Assembly (NCBI RefSeq): GCF_024171785.1
Contig: NZ_JAMTCK010000003.1
Coordinates: forward strand, 434,001 to 498,000
Reading direction: 5' to 3'
Length of the DNA stretch: 64,000 nt
Source: Goodfellowiella coeruleoviolacea
Lineage (GTDB): Bacteria; Actinomycetota; Actinomycetes; Mycobacteriales; Pseudonocardiaceae
Shown: positions 7,698 to 16,479 of the stretch, piece by piece
Position numbering within the stretch: position 1 is the first letter of the stretch
How the letters are laid out: the number at the start of each line of letters is the position of its first letter
Translations under genes and position numbers: made by a program
The notes under the pieces: model-generated
Databases searched by the model: none
What the model was told of the DNA's origin: nothing
Seen by the model: only the letters and a program-made list of their open reading frames with translations

Positions 7698-9050
7698 TCA
7701 CCGTCCGCCGAGCTGCTTGGCCTGGTTGATCTGGTCGTCCAACTGGGCCAGTCCGGCGGCCAGGTCGGTGACCTGTCCGGTCTGCCAGGAGTTGGCGAAG
7801 TCCTCGGTGAACTTGATGTACTGGTCGCCGATGGTGCTGGTCGGGGTGGACGCCAGGTACGGGCTGGCGAAGACCTCCAGGAACGGCCCGAACTGCTCGG
7901 GCAGCTTCAGGTCGGGGCTGGTGCTGGCGGCCCTGGTGGTCGGCACGTTGTGCAGTCCGTTGGCCAGGTTGACCACCGCGCCGGTGTCCGTGGTCAGGTA
8001 CTTGACCACCTCCCAGGCCGCGCCCGCGTTCCTGGCCCCGCGCGGGATGCCGATGACCGTGCCGGTGACCGCGCCAGCGCCGTAGGTGTCCTTCCTGGCG
8101 TCCGCGACGGGTGCGGGCGCGGTGCCGTAGCGCAGGTTCGGTGCCTGCTCGGCGAGGAAGGCGGTGCGGAACTCGCCGTCGATGGCCATGGCCACCCGGC
8201 CCGCCTGGAAGCCCTGGTCGGCCGAGTACTCCTGGCCCAGCCCGGAGGTGAACCGCTGCAGGTTGTCCCAGCCGTAGAAGTCGACCAGCTCCTTCTGCCA
8301 GGTGAACAGCTCCCGCCAGGCCGGGTCGGTGGCCAGGCTGGAGTTGCCGGCGTCGTCCACCCAGCGCGCGCCCCACTGCGGCGCCCAGAACTGCGGGTGG
8401 TTGGCGTAGAAGCCGAGCTGCGGGATGAACCCGGCGACCTGGATGGTGCCGTCCGGGTCGCGCACGGTGAGTCGCTTGGCGTAGTCGGCCAGCTCGCTCA
8501 TGGTCCTGGGCGGGGCGGTGATGCCGGCCCGCTCGAACATGTCCCTGTTGTAGTAGAGCCCGTACACGTCGGCGAGCATCGGCATGGCGCAGCGCACCCC
8601 GTTGAACTCGGTGTAGTCGAGCACCGCCGGGGGGATCTGGGTCAGGTCGACGTTGTCCCGCCCCACGTAGGGGCCCAGGTCCTGCCAGGCGCCGCTGGAG
8701 CAGAACTGGCCGATGTTGTCGGTGGCGAAGGAGATGGCCACGTCCGGCGGGTTGCCGCCGCGGATCGACTGGGTGATCTTGTCGTCGTCCTGGCCGCCCT
8801 GGTTGGTGATGGTGATGTTGGGGTGGCTGGCGTGGAAGGCGTCCAGCGCCTGCTGGAGCACGCCCAGTTCGCGGTCGGTGTAGTCGCTCCACACCGTGAC
8901 GGTCACCTGCTGGTCGGCGGCGGGTGCCCCGGCCGGGTCGGTGGCCTGGCCGCCGCCCGCGGTGCAGGCCGTGGCCAGTACCCCGGCCGCGGCGACCAGC
9001 AGCAGGGGGGTGCGGTGACGGGTGCGGGGACTGCCGGGCACCGGGCGCAT
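7698..9050 (-). CDS. extracellular sugar-binding lipoprotein
   Basis: A 450-residue family 1 solute-binding protein. A short basic start and hydrophobic stretch end in the lipobox LATAC, giving lipidated Cys29; a Gly/Ala/Pro-rich linker follows. The mature part begins VTVTVWSDYTDRE and contains GGNPPDVAISF and YGLYYNRDMFERAGI, typical of CUT1 binding proteins. The start is ATG 9050, preceded by GGAGGCCCCC. First structural gene of the importer operon, 22 bp after the ROK regulator's stop. The sugar is unknown; GH4 and kinase neighbours suggest a beta-linked disaccharide. Confidence 0.93.
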   Translation of the reverse strand: MRPVPGSPRTRHRTPLLLVAAAGVLATACTAGGGQATDPAGAPAADQQVTVTVWSDYTDRELGVLQQALDAFHASHPNITITNQGGQDDDKITQSIRGGNPPDVAISFATDNIGQFCSSGAWQDLGPYVGRDNVDLTQIPPAVLDYTEFNGVRCAMPMLADVYGLYYNRDMFERAGITAPPRTMSELADYAKRLTVRDPDGTIQVAGFIPQLGFYANHPQFWAPQWGARWVDDAGNSSLATDPAWRELFTWQKELVDFYGWDNLQRFTSGLGQEYSADQGFQAGRVAMAIDGEFRTAFLAEQAPNLRYGTAPAPVADARKDTYGAGAVTGTVIGIPRGARNAGAAWEVVKYLTTDTGAVVNLANGLHNVPTTRAASTSPDLKLPEQFGPFLEVFASPYLASTPTSTIGDQYIKFTEDFANSWQTGQVTDLAAGLAQLDDQINQAKQLGGR

Positions 9051-9072
9051 GGGGGCCTCCGTGGTCAGGTGA

Positions 9073-10440
9073 TCAGTGCGGGGATTCGCCGTTCGGGGGT
9101 GGGGGGACGTCGGTGTCGGCACCGCTCGGGCCGGCACCGGTCGGGCCGGTGCTGGCCGTGCCGGTGCTGGCCGTGCCGGTGGTGGGCATGCCGGTGGTGG
9201 GCATGCTGGTGGTGGCCGTGCCGGTGGTGGCCGTGCCGGTGGTGGGCGGGGGCGGCGGCAGGTGCTGGTCGGCCGGCAGCCCGAACACCTGCTCGCGCAG
9301 CACGGACAGGCCGGAGCGCAGCGCGCCCGAGCGCACCGCCTTGCCGGTGACCAGGGACAGCTCCACCGGGGTCCGGGGCACGACCAGCCGGCGCAGCTCG
9401 GCGGCGACCAGGTCGCACAGCAGGCTGCCGCCGGCGTGGCTGATCTCGCCGGACAGCAGCACCAGTTCGGGGTCGAGCACGGACACCATGCCGGCGATGC
9501 CGGTGGCGATCCGGCGGGCCAGGTCGCCGAGGAACTCCCGGCCGGCCACGCCGTCGGTCAGCGCCCGGCGCACCGCGCCGTAGCCGGTGCGCGCGCTCAG
9601 CCCGTGCGCCCTGGCCAGCTTGCTGATGGCCGCCGAGCTGAGCAGGTCGCCGAACCGGGTGCCGGCGCGGTCCGTGCCGGTGTCGGCCCTGGCCCGGTCC
9701 GGCACGAACATCCCGTCGATCTCGCCGGCGCCGCCGGTGGCCCCGCGCAGCACCACCCGGTTGATCACCACGGCGGCGCCCACCGCGTCGGCCGGCCAGA
9801 CCAGCACGAAGTCCCGCACGTGCTGGGCGCGGCCGGCGATCATCTCCTCCAGCGCCACCAGGTTGACGTCGTTCTCCACGGTCACCGGCGCGCCGAGCAG
9901 GTCACGCAGCCGGCCGGGCAGGTCGAAGCCCTCCCAGCCGGGCAGGTGCGGGGCGAACCCGAGCTTGCCGGTGGCCGGGTCGACCGCGCCGGGGCTGCCC
10001 ACCACCACGTGGTGCAGCGCGTCCAGGTCCAGCCCGGCCTGGCCGGCGGCGGTGCGCACCGCGTCGACGAACGCGCGCAGCACCTCGGCGGTGTTCCCGC
10101 CCTTGGGCATGGCCGCGTGGTGCTCGGTGAGCACCGCGCCGGTGATGTCGGCGATGGCCACGTCCACCGCCTGGGGCGTGAGGTCGACGCCGGCCACGTG
10201 CGCCAGCGCGCCGTTGACCGTCCACAGCTGGGAGCGCGGGCCGCGCGCGCCCCCGCGCAGCCCGGCCCGCAGCACGGTGTTGCTGTTCTCCAGCCTGGTC
10301 AGCAGCTGGGCGGTGGCCGGCTTGGACAAGCCGATCAGGCTCTCCAGTTCCGCGCGGGTCAACGGGCCGTGCCGCAGCAGCATCTCGATCGCGGCGCGGT
10401 CGTTGATCTCCCGCAGCAGCCGGGGACTTCCAGCGCGCAT
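9073..10440 (-). CDS. ROK family transcriptional regulator with repeat tail
   Basis: A 455-residue ROK repressor/sugar sensor. Residues 1-60 form a MarR-like winged helix (LTRAELESLIGLSKPATAQLLTRLE) and the rest a sugar-kinase-like fold. The characteristic C-x-CGxxGC ROK zinc motif is not evident; the matching region reads GGAGEIDGMFVPDR. The final ~60 residues are an unusual disordered tail of TTGTA/TTGMP pentapeptides encoded by 15-bp repeats, ending PPPPNGESPH. It probably represses the downstream operon, with imported sugar or its phosphate as inducer. The promoter region at 10441-10597 is shared with the divergent DUF3159 gene. Confidence 0.88.
   Translation of the reverse strand: MRAGSPRLLREINDRAAIEMLLRHGPLTRAELESLIGLSKPATAQLLTRLENSNTVLRAGLRGGARGPRSQLWTVNGALAHVAGVDLTPQAVDVAIADITGAVLTEHHAAMPKGGNTAEVLRAFVDAVRTAAGQAGLDLDALHHVVVGSPGAVDPATGKLGFAPHLPGWEGFDLPGRLRDLLGAPVTVENDVNLVALEEMIAGRAQHVRDFVLVWPADAVGAAVVINRVVLRGATGGAGEIDGMFVPDRARADTGTDRAGTRFGDLLSSAAISKLARAHGLSARTGYGAVRRALTDGVAGREFLGDLARRIATGIAGMVSVLDPELVLLSGEISHAGGSLLCDLVAAELRRLVVPRTPVELSLVTGKAVRSGALRSGLSVLREQVFGLPADQHLPPPPPTTGTATTGTATTSMPTTGMPTTGTASTGTASTGPTGAGPSGADTDVPPPPNGESPH
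9149..9247. repeat. 15-bp tandem repeat inside ROK gene
   Basis: Six contiguous 15-bp units plus a partial seventh, of type GTGCTGGCCGTGCCG or GTGGTGGGCATGCCG, alternating in like pairs. They keep the frame and encode the TTGTA/TTGMP/STGTA pentapeptide tail of the ROK protein. A likely site of copy-number variation. Confidence 0.8.
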
Positions 10441-10456
10441 CTGCGTCCAGACTCCT

Positions 10457-10475
10457 GTCTGTTAACTTTCCAGAC
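10457..10475. promoter_or_regulatory. candidate ROK operator
   Basis: Inverted repeat GTCTG-N9-CAGAC with an AT-rich centre (TTAACTTTC), 17 bp upstream of the ROK start. ROK repressors favour AT-rich-centred palindromes, so autoregulation and operon control are plausible. Confidence 0.45.
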
Positions 10476-10597
10476 TATTTCGCGACACCGTAGATCAGCC
10501 GCCCAGCCACCGCAATGGCCCGTTCGGGGTCCGTCTCACACCGGTTCTGCCGGTGGGCTGCTGGCACGGTTAGCCTCGCCTAAGGCAGGCTGGACGC

Positions 10598-11323
10598 ATG
10601 ACCAAGGCGCGAGTCGAGTCGGAGCGGCGTGCGGGCGGGGAACCCGACCGACCACAGACGACCGGCGGGCGACGCCCGGACGAGGAGACCCTGGCCCAGC
10701 TGCTCGGCGGCCGAGGCGGCGCGCTGGACGCCACCCTGCCGCCGGTGGCGTTCGTGGTCGGCTGGGCCCTGCCCGGCAACTCCATCCCGCTCGGCGCCGC
10801 CGCGGCCATCGCCGTTGGCCTGGTCGTCGGCGTGATCCGGCTGCTGCGCCGGGACCGGCCGCGCGCCGTGGTGGTCAGCGTGGCCCTGGTCGTGATCGCC
10901 GCCCTGGTCGCCATGCACACCGGCCGCGCCGCCGACTTCTTCCTGCTGCAGATCCTGTCGAACGTGGCCAGCGCGCTGGCCTGGGCGGCGAGCATCGTGG
11001 TGCGCTGGCCGCTGCTGGGCGTGGTGGTCGGGCTGGTGCTCGGCCAGAAGTTCCGCTGGCGGCGCGACCCCGACCTGCTGCGCGCCTACGGTGTGGCCAG
11101 CTGGGCCTGGGTGGGCCAGTACGTGCTGCGGATCGTGGTCTACGGCGCCCTGTACCTGGCCGACCAGGTGCTCGCCCTGGGCATCGCCCGGGTGGCGCTC
11201 AGCTGGCCGCTGCAGGTGGTGTGCCTGGCGGTGAGCTGGTGGATGCTGCGCCGCGTGCTGCCCGCCGACCACCCCGGCCTGCGCCACCCCCGGGTGCCCG
11301 AGGCGCGGCCCCAGGCCGGGTGA
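10598..11323 (+). CDS. DUF3159 family membrane protein
   Basis: A 241-residue integral membrane protein of the DUF3159 family, found across actinobacteria and uncharacterised. A polar ~35-residue start leads to the family signature QLLGGRGGALDATLPPVAF, followed by about six hydrophobic segments (PLGAAAAIAVGLVVGVIRLL, VVVSVALVVIAALVAM, WPLLGVVVGLVLG and others). In many actinobacteria this family lies near regulator or exporter genes, but nothing here indicates a partner. ATG 10598 has AGGCAGG upstream. Divergent from the ROK gene. Confidence 0.83.
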   Translation: MTKARVESERRAGGEPDRPQTTGGRRPDEETLAQLLGGRGGALDATLPPVAFVVGWALPGNSIPLGAAAAIAVGLVVGVIRLLRRDRPRAVVVSVALVVIAALVAMHTGRAADFFLLQILSNVASALAWAASIVVRWPLLGVVVGLVLGQKFRWRRDPDLLRAYGVASWAWVGQYVLRIVVYGALYLADQVLALGIARVALSWPLQVVCLAVSWWMLRRVLPADHPGLRHPRVPEARPQAG

Positions 11324-11448
11324 ACGCAACCGGCCCGCTGATCCCCCGATGGTGTCGCTGACCAGCTCGAACGCCGGTCCCGCAGTACCGTGACCGGCAT
11401 GCGGGCGCACCTGGTGCGCGAGGCCGCCTGGCGGGGAAGGGGACCGGC

Positions 11449-12876
11449 ATGTCCCAGACCGGCACCGGCCCAGGACCCGCCGCCACGCTGTCCGTGCCCA
11501 CCCTGGCCTCGCTGGTCGTCGGGTCCATGGTCGGCGCCGGGGTCTTCTCGCTGCCCAGCCGGTTCGCCCAGCAGACCGGGGTGGTCGGCGCGCTGATCGC
11601 GTGGGCGATCGCGGGCACGGGCATGCTGATGCTCGCCCTCGTCTTCCAGATGCTCGCGGTGCGCCGCCCCGACCTGGACGCCGGCATCTACGCCTACGCC
11701 AAGGCCGGCTTCGGCGAGTACCTGGGGTTCTTCTCGGCGTTCGGCTACTGGGCCAGCGCCTGCGTCGGCAACGTGACCTACTGGGTGCTGATCATGTCGA
11801 CGCTCGGCGCGGTCGTGCCGGCGCTGGGCGACGGCGACACCGTGCTGGCGGTGGTGTTGTCCTCGCTGGGGCTGTGGGGCTTCTTCCTGCTGGTCACCCG
11901 GGGGGTCCGGGAGGCGGCGGCGGTCAACCGGATCGTCACGGCGGCCAAGCTGGTGCCGATCCTGGTCTTCGTCGTGCTCGCGCTGGGCCACCTCCGGCCG
12001 GCGGTGTTCGCGGCGAACCTCGCCGGCGCCGACCCGACCGGCTCGCTGTTCGAGCAGGTCAGGGGAACCATGCTGGCGACGGTCTTCGTGTTCCTCGGGG
12101 TGGAGGGCGCCAGCGTCTACTCGCGGCACGCCCGGCGGCGGGCGGACGTCGGCCGCGCCACGCTGCTGGGGTTCGTGAGCGTGTTCTGCGTCTTCGCCTC
12201 GGTCACCATCGTGTCCTACGGCATCCTGCCGGTGGCCGAGATCGCCGAACTCCGGCAGCCGTCCATGGCCGGCGTGCTGCGTGAAGCGGTCGGCCCGTGG
12301 GGCGGGGTGCTGGTCAGCGCCGGACTGATCGTCTCCGTGCTGGGCGCGTACCTGGCCTGGACGCTGATGGCCGCCGAGGTGCTCTTCGTCGCCGCGCGCG
12401 ACCGGGACATGCCGGGGTTCCTGCGCCGCGCCAACGCCGCGGACGTGCCGGTGCCGGCGCTGCTGCTGTCGACCGTGCTCAGCCAGGTCGTCCTGGTCAT
12501 CACCCTGTTCTCCGCGGACGCGTTCACCTTCGCGCTCAACCTGACCAGCGCGCTGACCCTGATCCCGTTCCTGCTCGTGGCCGGCTTCGGCGTGCGGGTG
12601 GCGCTGGGCGCGCGCGAGCGCGGCGGCCGGCCCCGTGGCGTTGTCGTGGCGGTGCTCGCCACGGTCTACACCGCGTTCCTGGTGTACGCGGCCGGCCTGG
12701 AGTACCTGCTGATCTCCTTCGTCCTCTACGCGCCGGCCACGGTCCTGTTCGTGATGACCCGGCGGGAACAGCGGCGTCGGCTGTTCGCACCGGGTGAGCT
12801 GGTCATCCTCGCCGTCTCGGTCGTCGGGGCCGTGCTCGGCGTGGTGGCGCTGAGCACCGGCTGGATCAGCCTCTGA
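11449..12876 (+). CDS. APC-family basic amino acid antiporter
   Basis: A 475-residue amino acid permease of the APC superfamily, closest in style to arginine/ornithine (ArcD-like) antiporters. The first helix carries the substrate-site motif GSMVGAGVFSLPSRF. About twelve membrane segments follow. The ARDRDMPGFLRRANAADVPVPALLLS loop after helix 8 is characteristic of the basic amino acid/polyamine antiporter group. The N-terminus is short and polar. A GGGAAGGGG ribosome site precedes ATG 11449. It stands alone, with no arginine deiminase genes nearby, so the substrate (arginine, lysine or ornithine) stays open. Confidence 0.88.
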   Translation: MSQTGTGPGPAATLSVPTLASLVVGSMVGAGVFSLPSRFAQQTGVVGALIAWAIAGTGMLMLALVFQMLAVRRPDLDAGIYAYAKAGFGEYLGFFSAFGYWASACVGNVTYWVLIMSTLGAVVPALGDGDTVLAVVLSSLGLWGFFLLVTRGVREAAAVNRIVTAAKLVPILVFVVLALGHLRPAVFAANLAGADPTGSLFEQVRGTMLATVFVFLGVEGASVYSRHARRRADVGRATLLGFVSVFCVFASVTIVSYGILPVAEIAELRQPSMAGVLREAVGPWGGVLVSAGLIVSVLGAYLAWTLMAAEVLFVAARDRDMPGFLRRANAADVPVPALLLSTVLSQVVLVITLFSADAFTFALNLTSALTLIPFLLVAGFGVRVALGARERGGRPRGVVVAVLATVYTAFLVYAAGLEYLLISFVLYAPATVLFVMTRREQRRRLFAPGELVILAVSVVGAVLGVVALSTGWISL

Positions 12877-12911
12877 CCGGGTTTGTCACCCACATGGCCC
12901 TGCCTGAAGTG

Positions 12912-13553
12912 TCAACTCGCAGGGTTTGCAAAGTCGACTCGCGGGGTGGGGGCGGTGAGGGCTCGGTGGGTGAGTTCGTGGACCCAGGCGGTCAGCTCGG
13001 GGAGGTTGATCTCGGCGTGCTGGCTGATCAGGTCGTCGAGCAGGCCGTCGACGGCGTGGTAGATCATCCGGCAGGTCATGGTGGGCGCGGTGGCCTGGAA
13101 CGCGCCGGCCTCGGCGCCGCGGGCGACGTAGGCGCAGATCACGTCGATCACCCGCTGGTTGATCTCCTTGCACAGCTCCAGCGCCTTGGCGTTGCTGGAC
13201 CCGTAGACCGTGCGGTGCAGTTCGGCGTTGCGCACCGCGTGCTCCAGCAGCGCCGCCCACAGTGAGTCCACTGTGGACCACCAGTCGTCGCCCCGGTCGA
13301 GGATGCCGTTGGTGATGTGCAGCAGCGCCTCGACGTAGCGCTCCCACACCGCGGCGAGCAGGTGTTCCTTGGACTCGAAGTACAGGTAGATCGTGCCCTG
13401 GGCGATGCCGGCCGCCTCGGCCACGGTGGCCGTGGTGGCCTTGCTGAAGCCGATGGTCGAGAACACCTCGCCGGCGGCCTTGAGGATCGCCTCGCGCCGG
13501 TCCTCCGGGCTCATGACCACCCGGGTGCGGCGTCGCGGACTCTGTGCTGGCAT
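12912..13553 (-). CDS. TetR/AcrR family repressor
   Basis: A 213-residue TetR repressor. The N-terminal helix-turn-helix spans about residues 15-60 (REAILKAAGEVFSTIGFSKATTATVAEAAGIAQGTIYLYFESKEHLL), and the rest is an all-helical ligand-binding domain. ATG 13553 follows a GGGAGGA site; further in-frame starts upstream lack one. It is divergent from the drug exporter at 13690, with operator palindromes between them, so it very probably represses that exporter and itself and is released by an exporter substrate. Confidence 0.9.
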   Translation of the reverse strand: MPAQSPRRRTRVVMSPEDRREAILKAAGEVFSTIGFSKATTATVAEAAGIAQGTIYLYFESKEHLLAAVWERYVEALLHITNGILDRGDDWWSTVDSLWAALLEHAVRNAELHRTVYGSSNAKALELCKEINQRVIDVICAYVARGAEAGAFQATAPTMTCRMIYHAVDGLLDDLISQHAEINLPELTAWVHELTHRALTAPTPRVDFANPAS

Positions 13554-13605
13554 CGCGCCGGTCCTCCCTGTCGTGCTGGGCCCAGGGTAACTGAGGCGCA
13601 CTCAC

Positions 13606-13640
13606 TGAGCGGCGCTCATTGACTGAGTGATGCTCAGTCA
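13606..13640. promoter_or_regulatory. paired TetR operator palindromes
   Basis: Two perfect palindromes share a TGAG/CTCA half-site: TGAGC-GGC-GCTCA (13606-13618) and TGACTGAG-TGATG-CTCAGTCA (13620-13640). They lie midway between divergent tetR and the MFS gene, where both promoters must be. Confidence 0.65.
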
Positions 13641-13689
13641 GTTAGCGTCCGACCGACTGGTCGACAGCGGTCGAACAAAGGAGAAGCGC

Positions 13690-15285
13690 ATGTCTGATCG
13701 GGTGGTGGCGCCTGGTCGGCCCGGGCTCGTGCTGGCCTTCCTCGCCAGCGGGGTGTTCATGGCCTACCTGGACTCGACCATCGTCAACGTGGCCCTGCCG
13801 CAGATGCAGGCCCGGTTGGCGGTCACCGTCAGCCAACTCCAGTGGGTCGTGGCCGGCTACACCCTGGTGGTCGCCTGCCTGCTGCTCACCGCCGGCACGC
13901 TGGGCGACCTGTTCGGCCGCCGGCGGCTGTTCCTGGCCGGCCTGCTCGGGTTCACCGCGGCCTCGGCGCTGTGCGCGCTCGCCCCCGACTACCCCACCCT
14001 GCTCATCGCGCGGCTGCTGCAGGGCGTGGGCGGTTCGGTGCTGATCCCGGTCTCGCTCGCGCTGATCAGCAGCACGTTCCCGGACCCGGCGCGGCGGGCC
14101 AGGGCGATCGGGGTGTGGGCCGGGGTCGGCGGCCTGGCCATGGCCCTGGGCCCGCTGCTGGGTGGCGTGCTGGTGGCGGCGTTCGGCTGGCCGAGCATCT
14201 TCTGGATCAACGTGCCGATCGGCGTGCTCGCCGTGCTGGTGCTGCGCCGCGTGCTCACCGAACACCGCCCGGCCCGCACCCGCCGGCCCGACGTGGTCGG
14301 CCAGGTGCTGTTCGTCGTCACCACGGCCGCGCTCACCTACGCGTTGATCGAGGGCGCGGACCAGGGCTGGACCAGTGCGCCGATCCTCGGCTGCTTCCTG
14401 GCCGCCGCGGTCGGGATCGTCGCGTTCGTCCGGTGGGAGCTGCGCCACCGCGACCCCATGGTGCCGATGGAGCTGTTCTGCCGCCCGGTGTTCGTGGTGG
14501 CCGGCGCGGTCAACCTGTTCGGGCTGTTCGGCCTGTACGGCAGCATCTTCCTGCTCACCCTCTACCTGCAGCAGGTCAACCAGCTCAGCGCCACGCAGGC
14601 GGGCGTGCGGTTCCTGGCGCTCAACGCCGCCGTCATGGTCTGCTCCTACCTGGCCAGCGCGCTGGCCGCGAAGGTGGCGCCGCGCGTGCTGATCACCCTG
14701 GGCTCGGCCCTGTCCTCGGCCGGCCTGCTGGGGCTGCTCACCCTCCAGGTGGGCACCGGCTACGCCAGCTACTGGTGGGCGCTGGTGCTGCTGGGCGCGG
14801 GCCTGTCCCTGGTGGGCGCGCCGGCCACGGTGGCGCTGCTCGGGTCGGTGCCCGCCCACCAGGCCGGCACGGCCTCGGGCATCTCCAACACGTTCCGGCA
14901 GATCGGCAGCCTGCTGGGGGTGGCGGTGTGCGGGACGCTGCTGGTGGCGCGGATGCGGTCCACCGTGCCGGACCGGCTGGCCGGCATCCCGCTGCCGGCG
15001 CCGCTGCGGGACACCACCACGGCCCAGCTGGCCAGTGGCGACCTGTCGGTCATCAACCAGCTGCCCGAGGGCATCCGGCGGGCCGTGTTCGAGGCCACCG
15101 CGCCCGCGCTGGTGGACGGGCTGCACCTGGGCGTGACCGTGGCGGCGGTCTGCGCGGTGGTGGGCGGGATCAGTGCCCTGGTGGTGCTGCGGAACCGGGG
15201 TGGGGCAACCGATCCGGCCCAGTCGTCTACACAGGACAGTCCGATGGGGATGGATGCGGTCGAGGTGGCCGGCGCCGGCCGGTGA
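13690..15285 (+). CDS. DHA2-family (EmrB/QacA) MFS drug exporter
   Basis: A 531-residue, 14-helix major facilitator exporter. It has the family motifs YLDSTIVNVALPQMQ in helix 1, LGDLFGRRRLF in the loop between helices 2 and 3, and LLQGVGGSVLIPVSLALIS in helix 4. ATG 13690 follows AAAGGAGAAG. The start at 13627 in the same frame lies within the operator and is not used. Control by the divergent TetR protein is likely. Substrates of this family are lipophilic drugs, dyes or the producer's own antibiotic; nothing here narrows it down. Confidence 0.92.
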   Translation: MSDRVVAPGRPGLVLAFLASGVFMAYLDSTIVNVALPQMQARLAVTVSQLQWVVAGYTLVVACLLLTAGTLGDLFGRRRLFLAGLLGFTAASALCALAPDYPTLLIARLLQGVGGSVLIPVSLALISSTFPDPARRARAIGVWAGVGGLAMALGPLLGGVLVAAFGWPSIFWINVPIGVLAVLVLRRVLTEHRPARTRRPDVVGQVLFVVTTAALTYALIEGADQGWTSAPILGCFLAAAVGIVAFVRWELRHRDPMVPMELFCRPVFVVAGAVNLFGLFGLYGSIFLLTLYLQQVNQLSATQAGVRFLALNAAVMVCSYLASALAAKVAPRVLITLGSALSSAGLLGLLTLQVGTGYASYWWALVLLGAGLSLVGAPATVALLGSVPAHQAGTASGISNTFRQIGSLLGVAVCGTLLVARMRSTVPDRLAGIPLPAPLRDTTTAQLASGDLSVINQLPEGIRRAVFEATAPALVDGLHLGVTVAAVCAVVGGISALVVLRNRGGATDPAQSSTQDSPMGMDAVEVAGAGR

Positions 15286-15325
15286 GTGGAAACCGGTGAA
15301 ATCACGAGGAAGAGGAGAGACCACT

Positions 15326-15817
15326 GTGGACACCGGAGCACTGGCTGACGCCTACACCGGGCTGACGCGGGCGGCTGACGCACTGGCTGGACCGGCGGCG
15401 GCCGACGTGCCGGCGGCGGCGTGGTGGACCCTGGCGCACGTCGCGCTCAGCGACGAGCTGATCGCGGCCACCGCCGAACAGGTCCGGGCGGGACAGCCGG
15501 CGGCACTGGACAACGCCCCGGCCATGGCCCCGGCGGCGATCGCCGAGCTGACCGCGCGACCGTGGCCGGAGCTGGTCGGCCTGGTTCGGCGCAACGCCGA
15601 ACGGCTGCTGGCCGTGCTGCGGGAGATCCCCGACGAGCGGGCCGGCGCGGCGAGCGTGCGGACCCGGCTGGTGGACCGGGACGGCAACCAGGTGTTCGCC
15701 GGGGAGATCAACTGGGCCGGGCTGGTTCGGGCGCGGGCCGAGGAGCACCTCCCGGGGCACGCGGCCCGGCTCACCGCACTGGCCGGCCGGCCCCCGGCCC
15801 GACCTGCCCGAGCCTGA
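15326..15817 (+). CDS. DinB/maleylpyruvate-isomerase-like protein
   Basis: A 163-residue protein beginning GTG 15326 (GAAGAGGAG upstream), 40 bp after the exporter stop and therefore probably in its operon. It is predicted to be mostly helical, and its layout (WWTLAHVALSDELIAATAEQV near residue 33, and a late INWAGLVRARAEEHLPGHAARL helix) resembles DinB four-helix proteins with histidines at the expected metal-binding places. Possibly a thiol-S-transferase or a modifying enzyme for the exported compound. It ends in an Ala/Pro/Arg run; the DNA just after the stop repeats a CCTGACCTGCCCGAG-like unit. Moderate confidence in the fold, low in the reaction. Confidence 0.65.
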   Translation: MDTGALADAYTGLTRAADALAGPAAADVPAAAWWTLAHVALSDELIAATAEQVRAGQPAALDNAPAMAPAAIAELTARPWPELVGLVRRNAERLLAVLREIPDERAGAASVRTRLVDRDGNQVFAGEINWAGLVRARAEEHLPGHAARLTALAGRPPARPARA

Positions 15818-15908
15818 CCTGCCCGAGCCTGACCTGCCCGCCGCCGGTCGCGGGCGCCGGTCGCGGGCGCCGGTCGGCCGCACGGCGCGGCGGTTAGAGT
15901 GGACTGCC

Positions 15909-16388
15909 GTGGTGAGGTCTCCGGGTGCGGTGGTGCCGCGCTGGCTGCTGCTGTGCGCGCTCGCACTGGGCGTGCTCGGCATGCACCACCTCGGCGCCCC
16001 CGGCCCGGGACACCACGCCGCCGGTGCGCCGGCAACGCCGGTCCCCGGCGCGGTCGCCGCCGACTCGATGGCGATGGCCACCGGACTGCCCGAGGGCGCG
16101 GCGCCGCACACCGAACCCGGCGCGCGGAACCCGGCGGCACACCAGGCCGCGCCGACCCCGGCCCGCTGGTCAACGCCCCTGCCCGCCGGACACCACGGTG
16201 ACCTCGGACACCTGTGCCTGGCGATCCTCGGCACCGCGCTCGGCGTCGGACTGCTGCTGCGCCTGCTGCGGCGGCACCGCCCGGCGCGGCTGACACCGCA
16301 CGGGCCGCCCCGCACCGGCAGCACCCGGCCCCGCTCGCCGCCCAGCACGTCGGTGGTGCTGGCCTCGCTGTGCGTGCTGCGGCTGTGA
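15909..16388 (+). CDS. DUF6153-like membrane/periplasmic protein
   Basis: A 159-residue protein with an N-terminal hydrophobic segment (WLLLCALALGVLGMHHLG), a His/Ala/Pro-rich extracytoplasmic middle, a second segment (LCLAILGTALGVGLLLRLL) and a basic tail. The LGxLGMHxL start followed by histidine-rich sequence is the hallmark of a small family (DUF6153 as I recall) that sits next to DUF305 genes in actinomycetes, as here. The many His and Met residues hint at copper or other metal contact, but this is inference. The GTG start at 15909 lacks a strong ribosome site; other starts are possible. Confidence 0.6.
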   Translation: MVRSPGAVVPRWLLLCALALGVLGMHHLGAPGPGHHAAGAPATPVPGAVAADSMAMATGLPEGAAPHTEPGARNPAAHQAAPTPARWSTPLPAGHHGDLGHLCLAILGTALGVGLLLRLLRRHRPARLTPHGPPRTGSTRPRSPPSTSVVLASLCVLRL

Positions 16389-16479
16389 CCGGCCGGCGCC
16401 GGTTCCCGCCCGAGCGCGGGGGCACGGCGTCGCCAACCAGCTGACCAGCACCAGCGAGACCATCGCGAGGAAATCCCAG

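Noticed and set aside
6807-9350. 847-codon plus-strand open frame opposite the sugar importer operon
   Set aside because: It is the antisense shadow of the binding-protein and permease genes; composition is Gln/Gly/Arg/His-rich with no domain, as expected from high third-position GC.
13642-15333. 563-codon open frame antisense to the MFS exporter
   Set aside because: Shadow frame; the sense frame shows full MFS motifs and a TetR operator in front.
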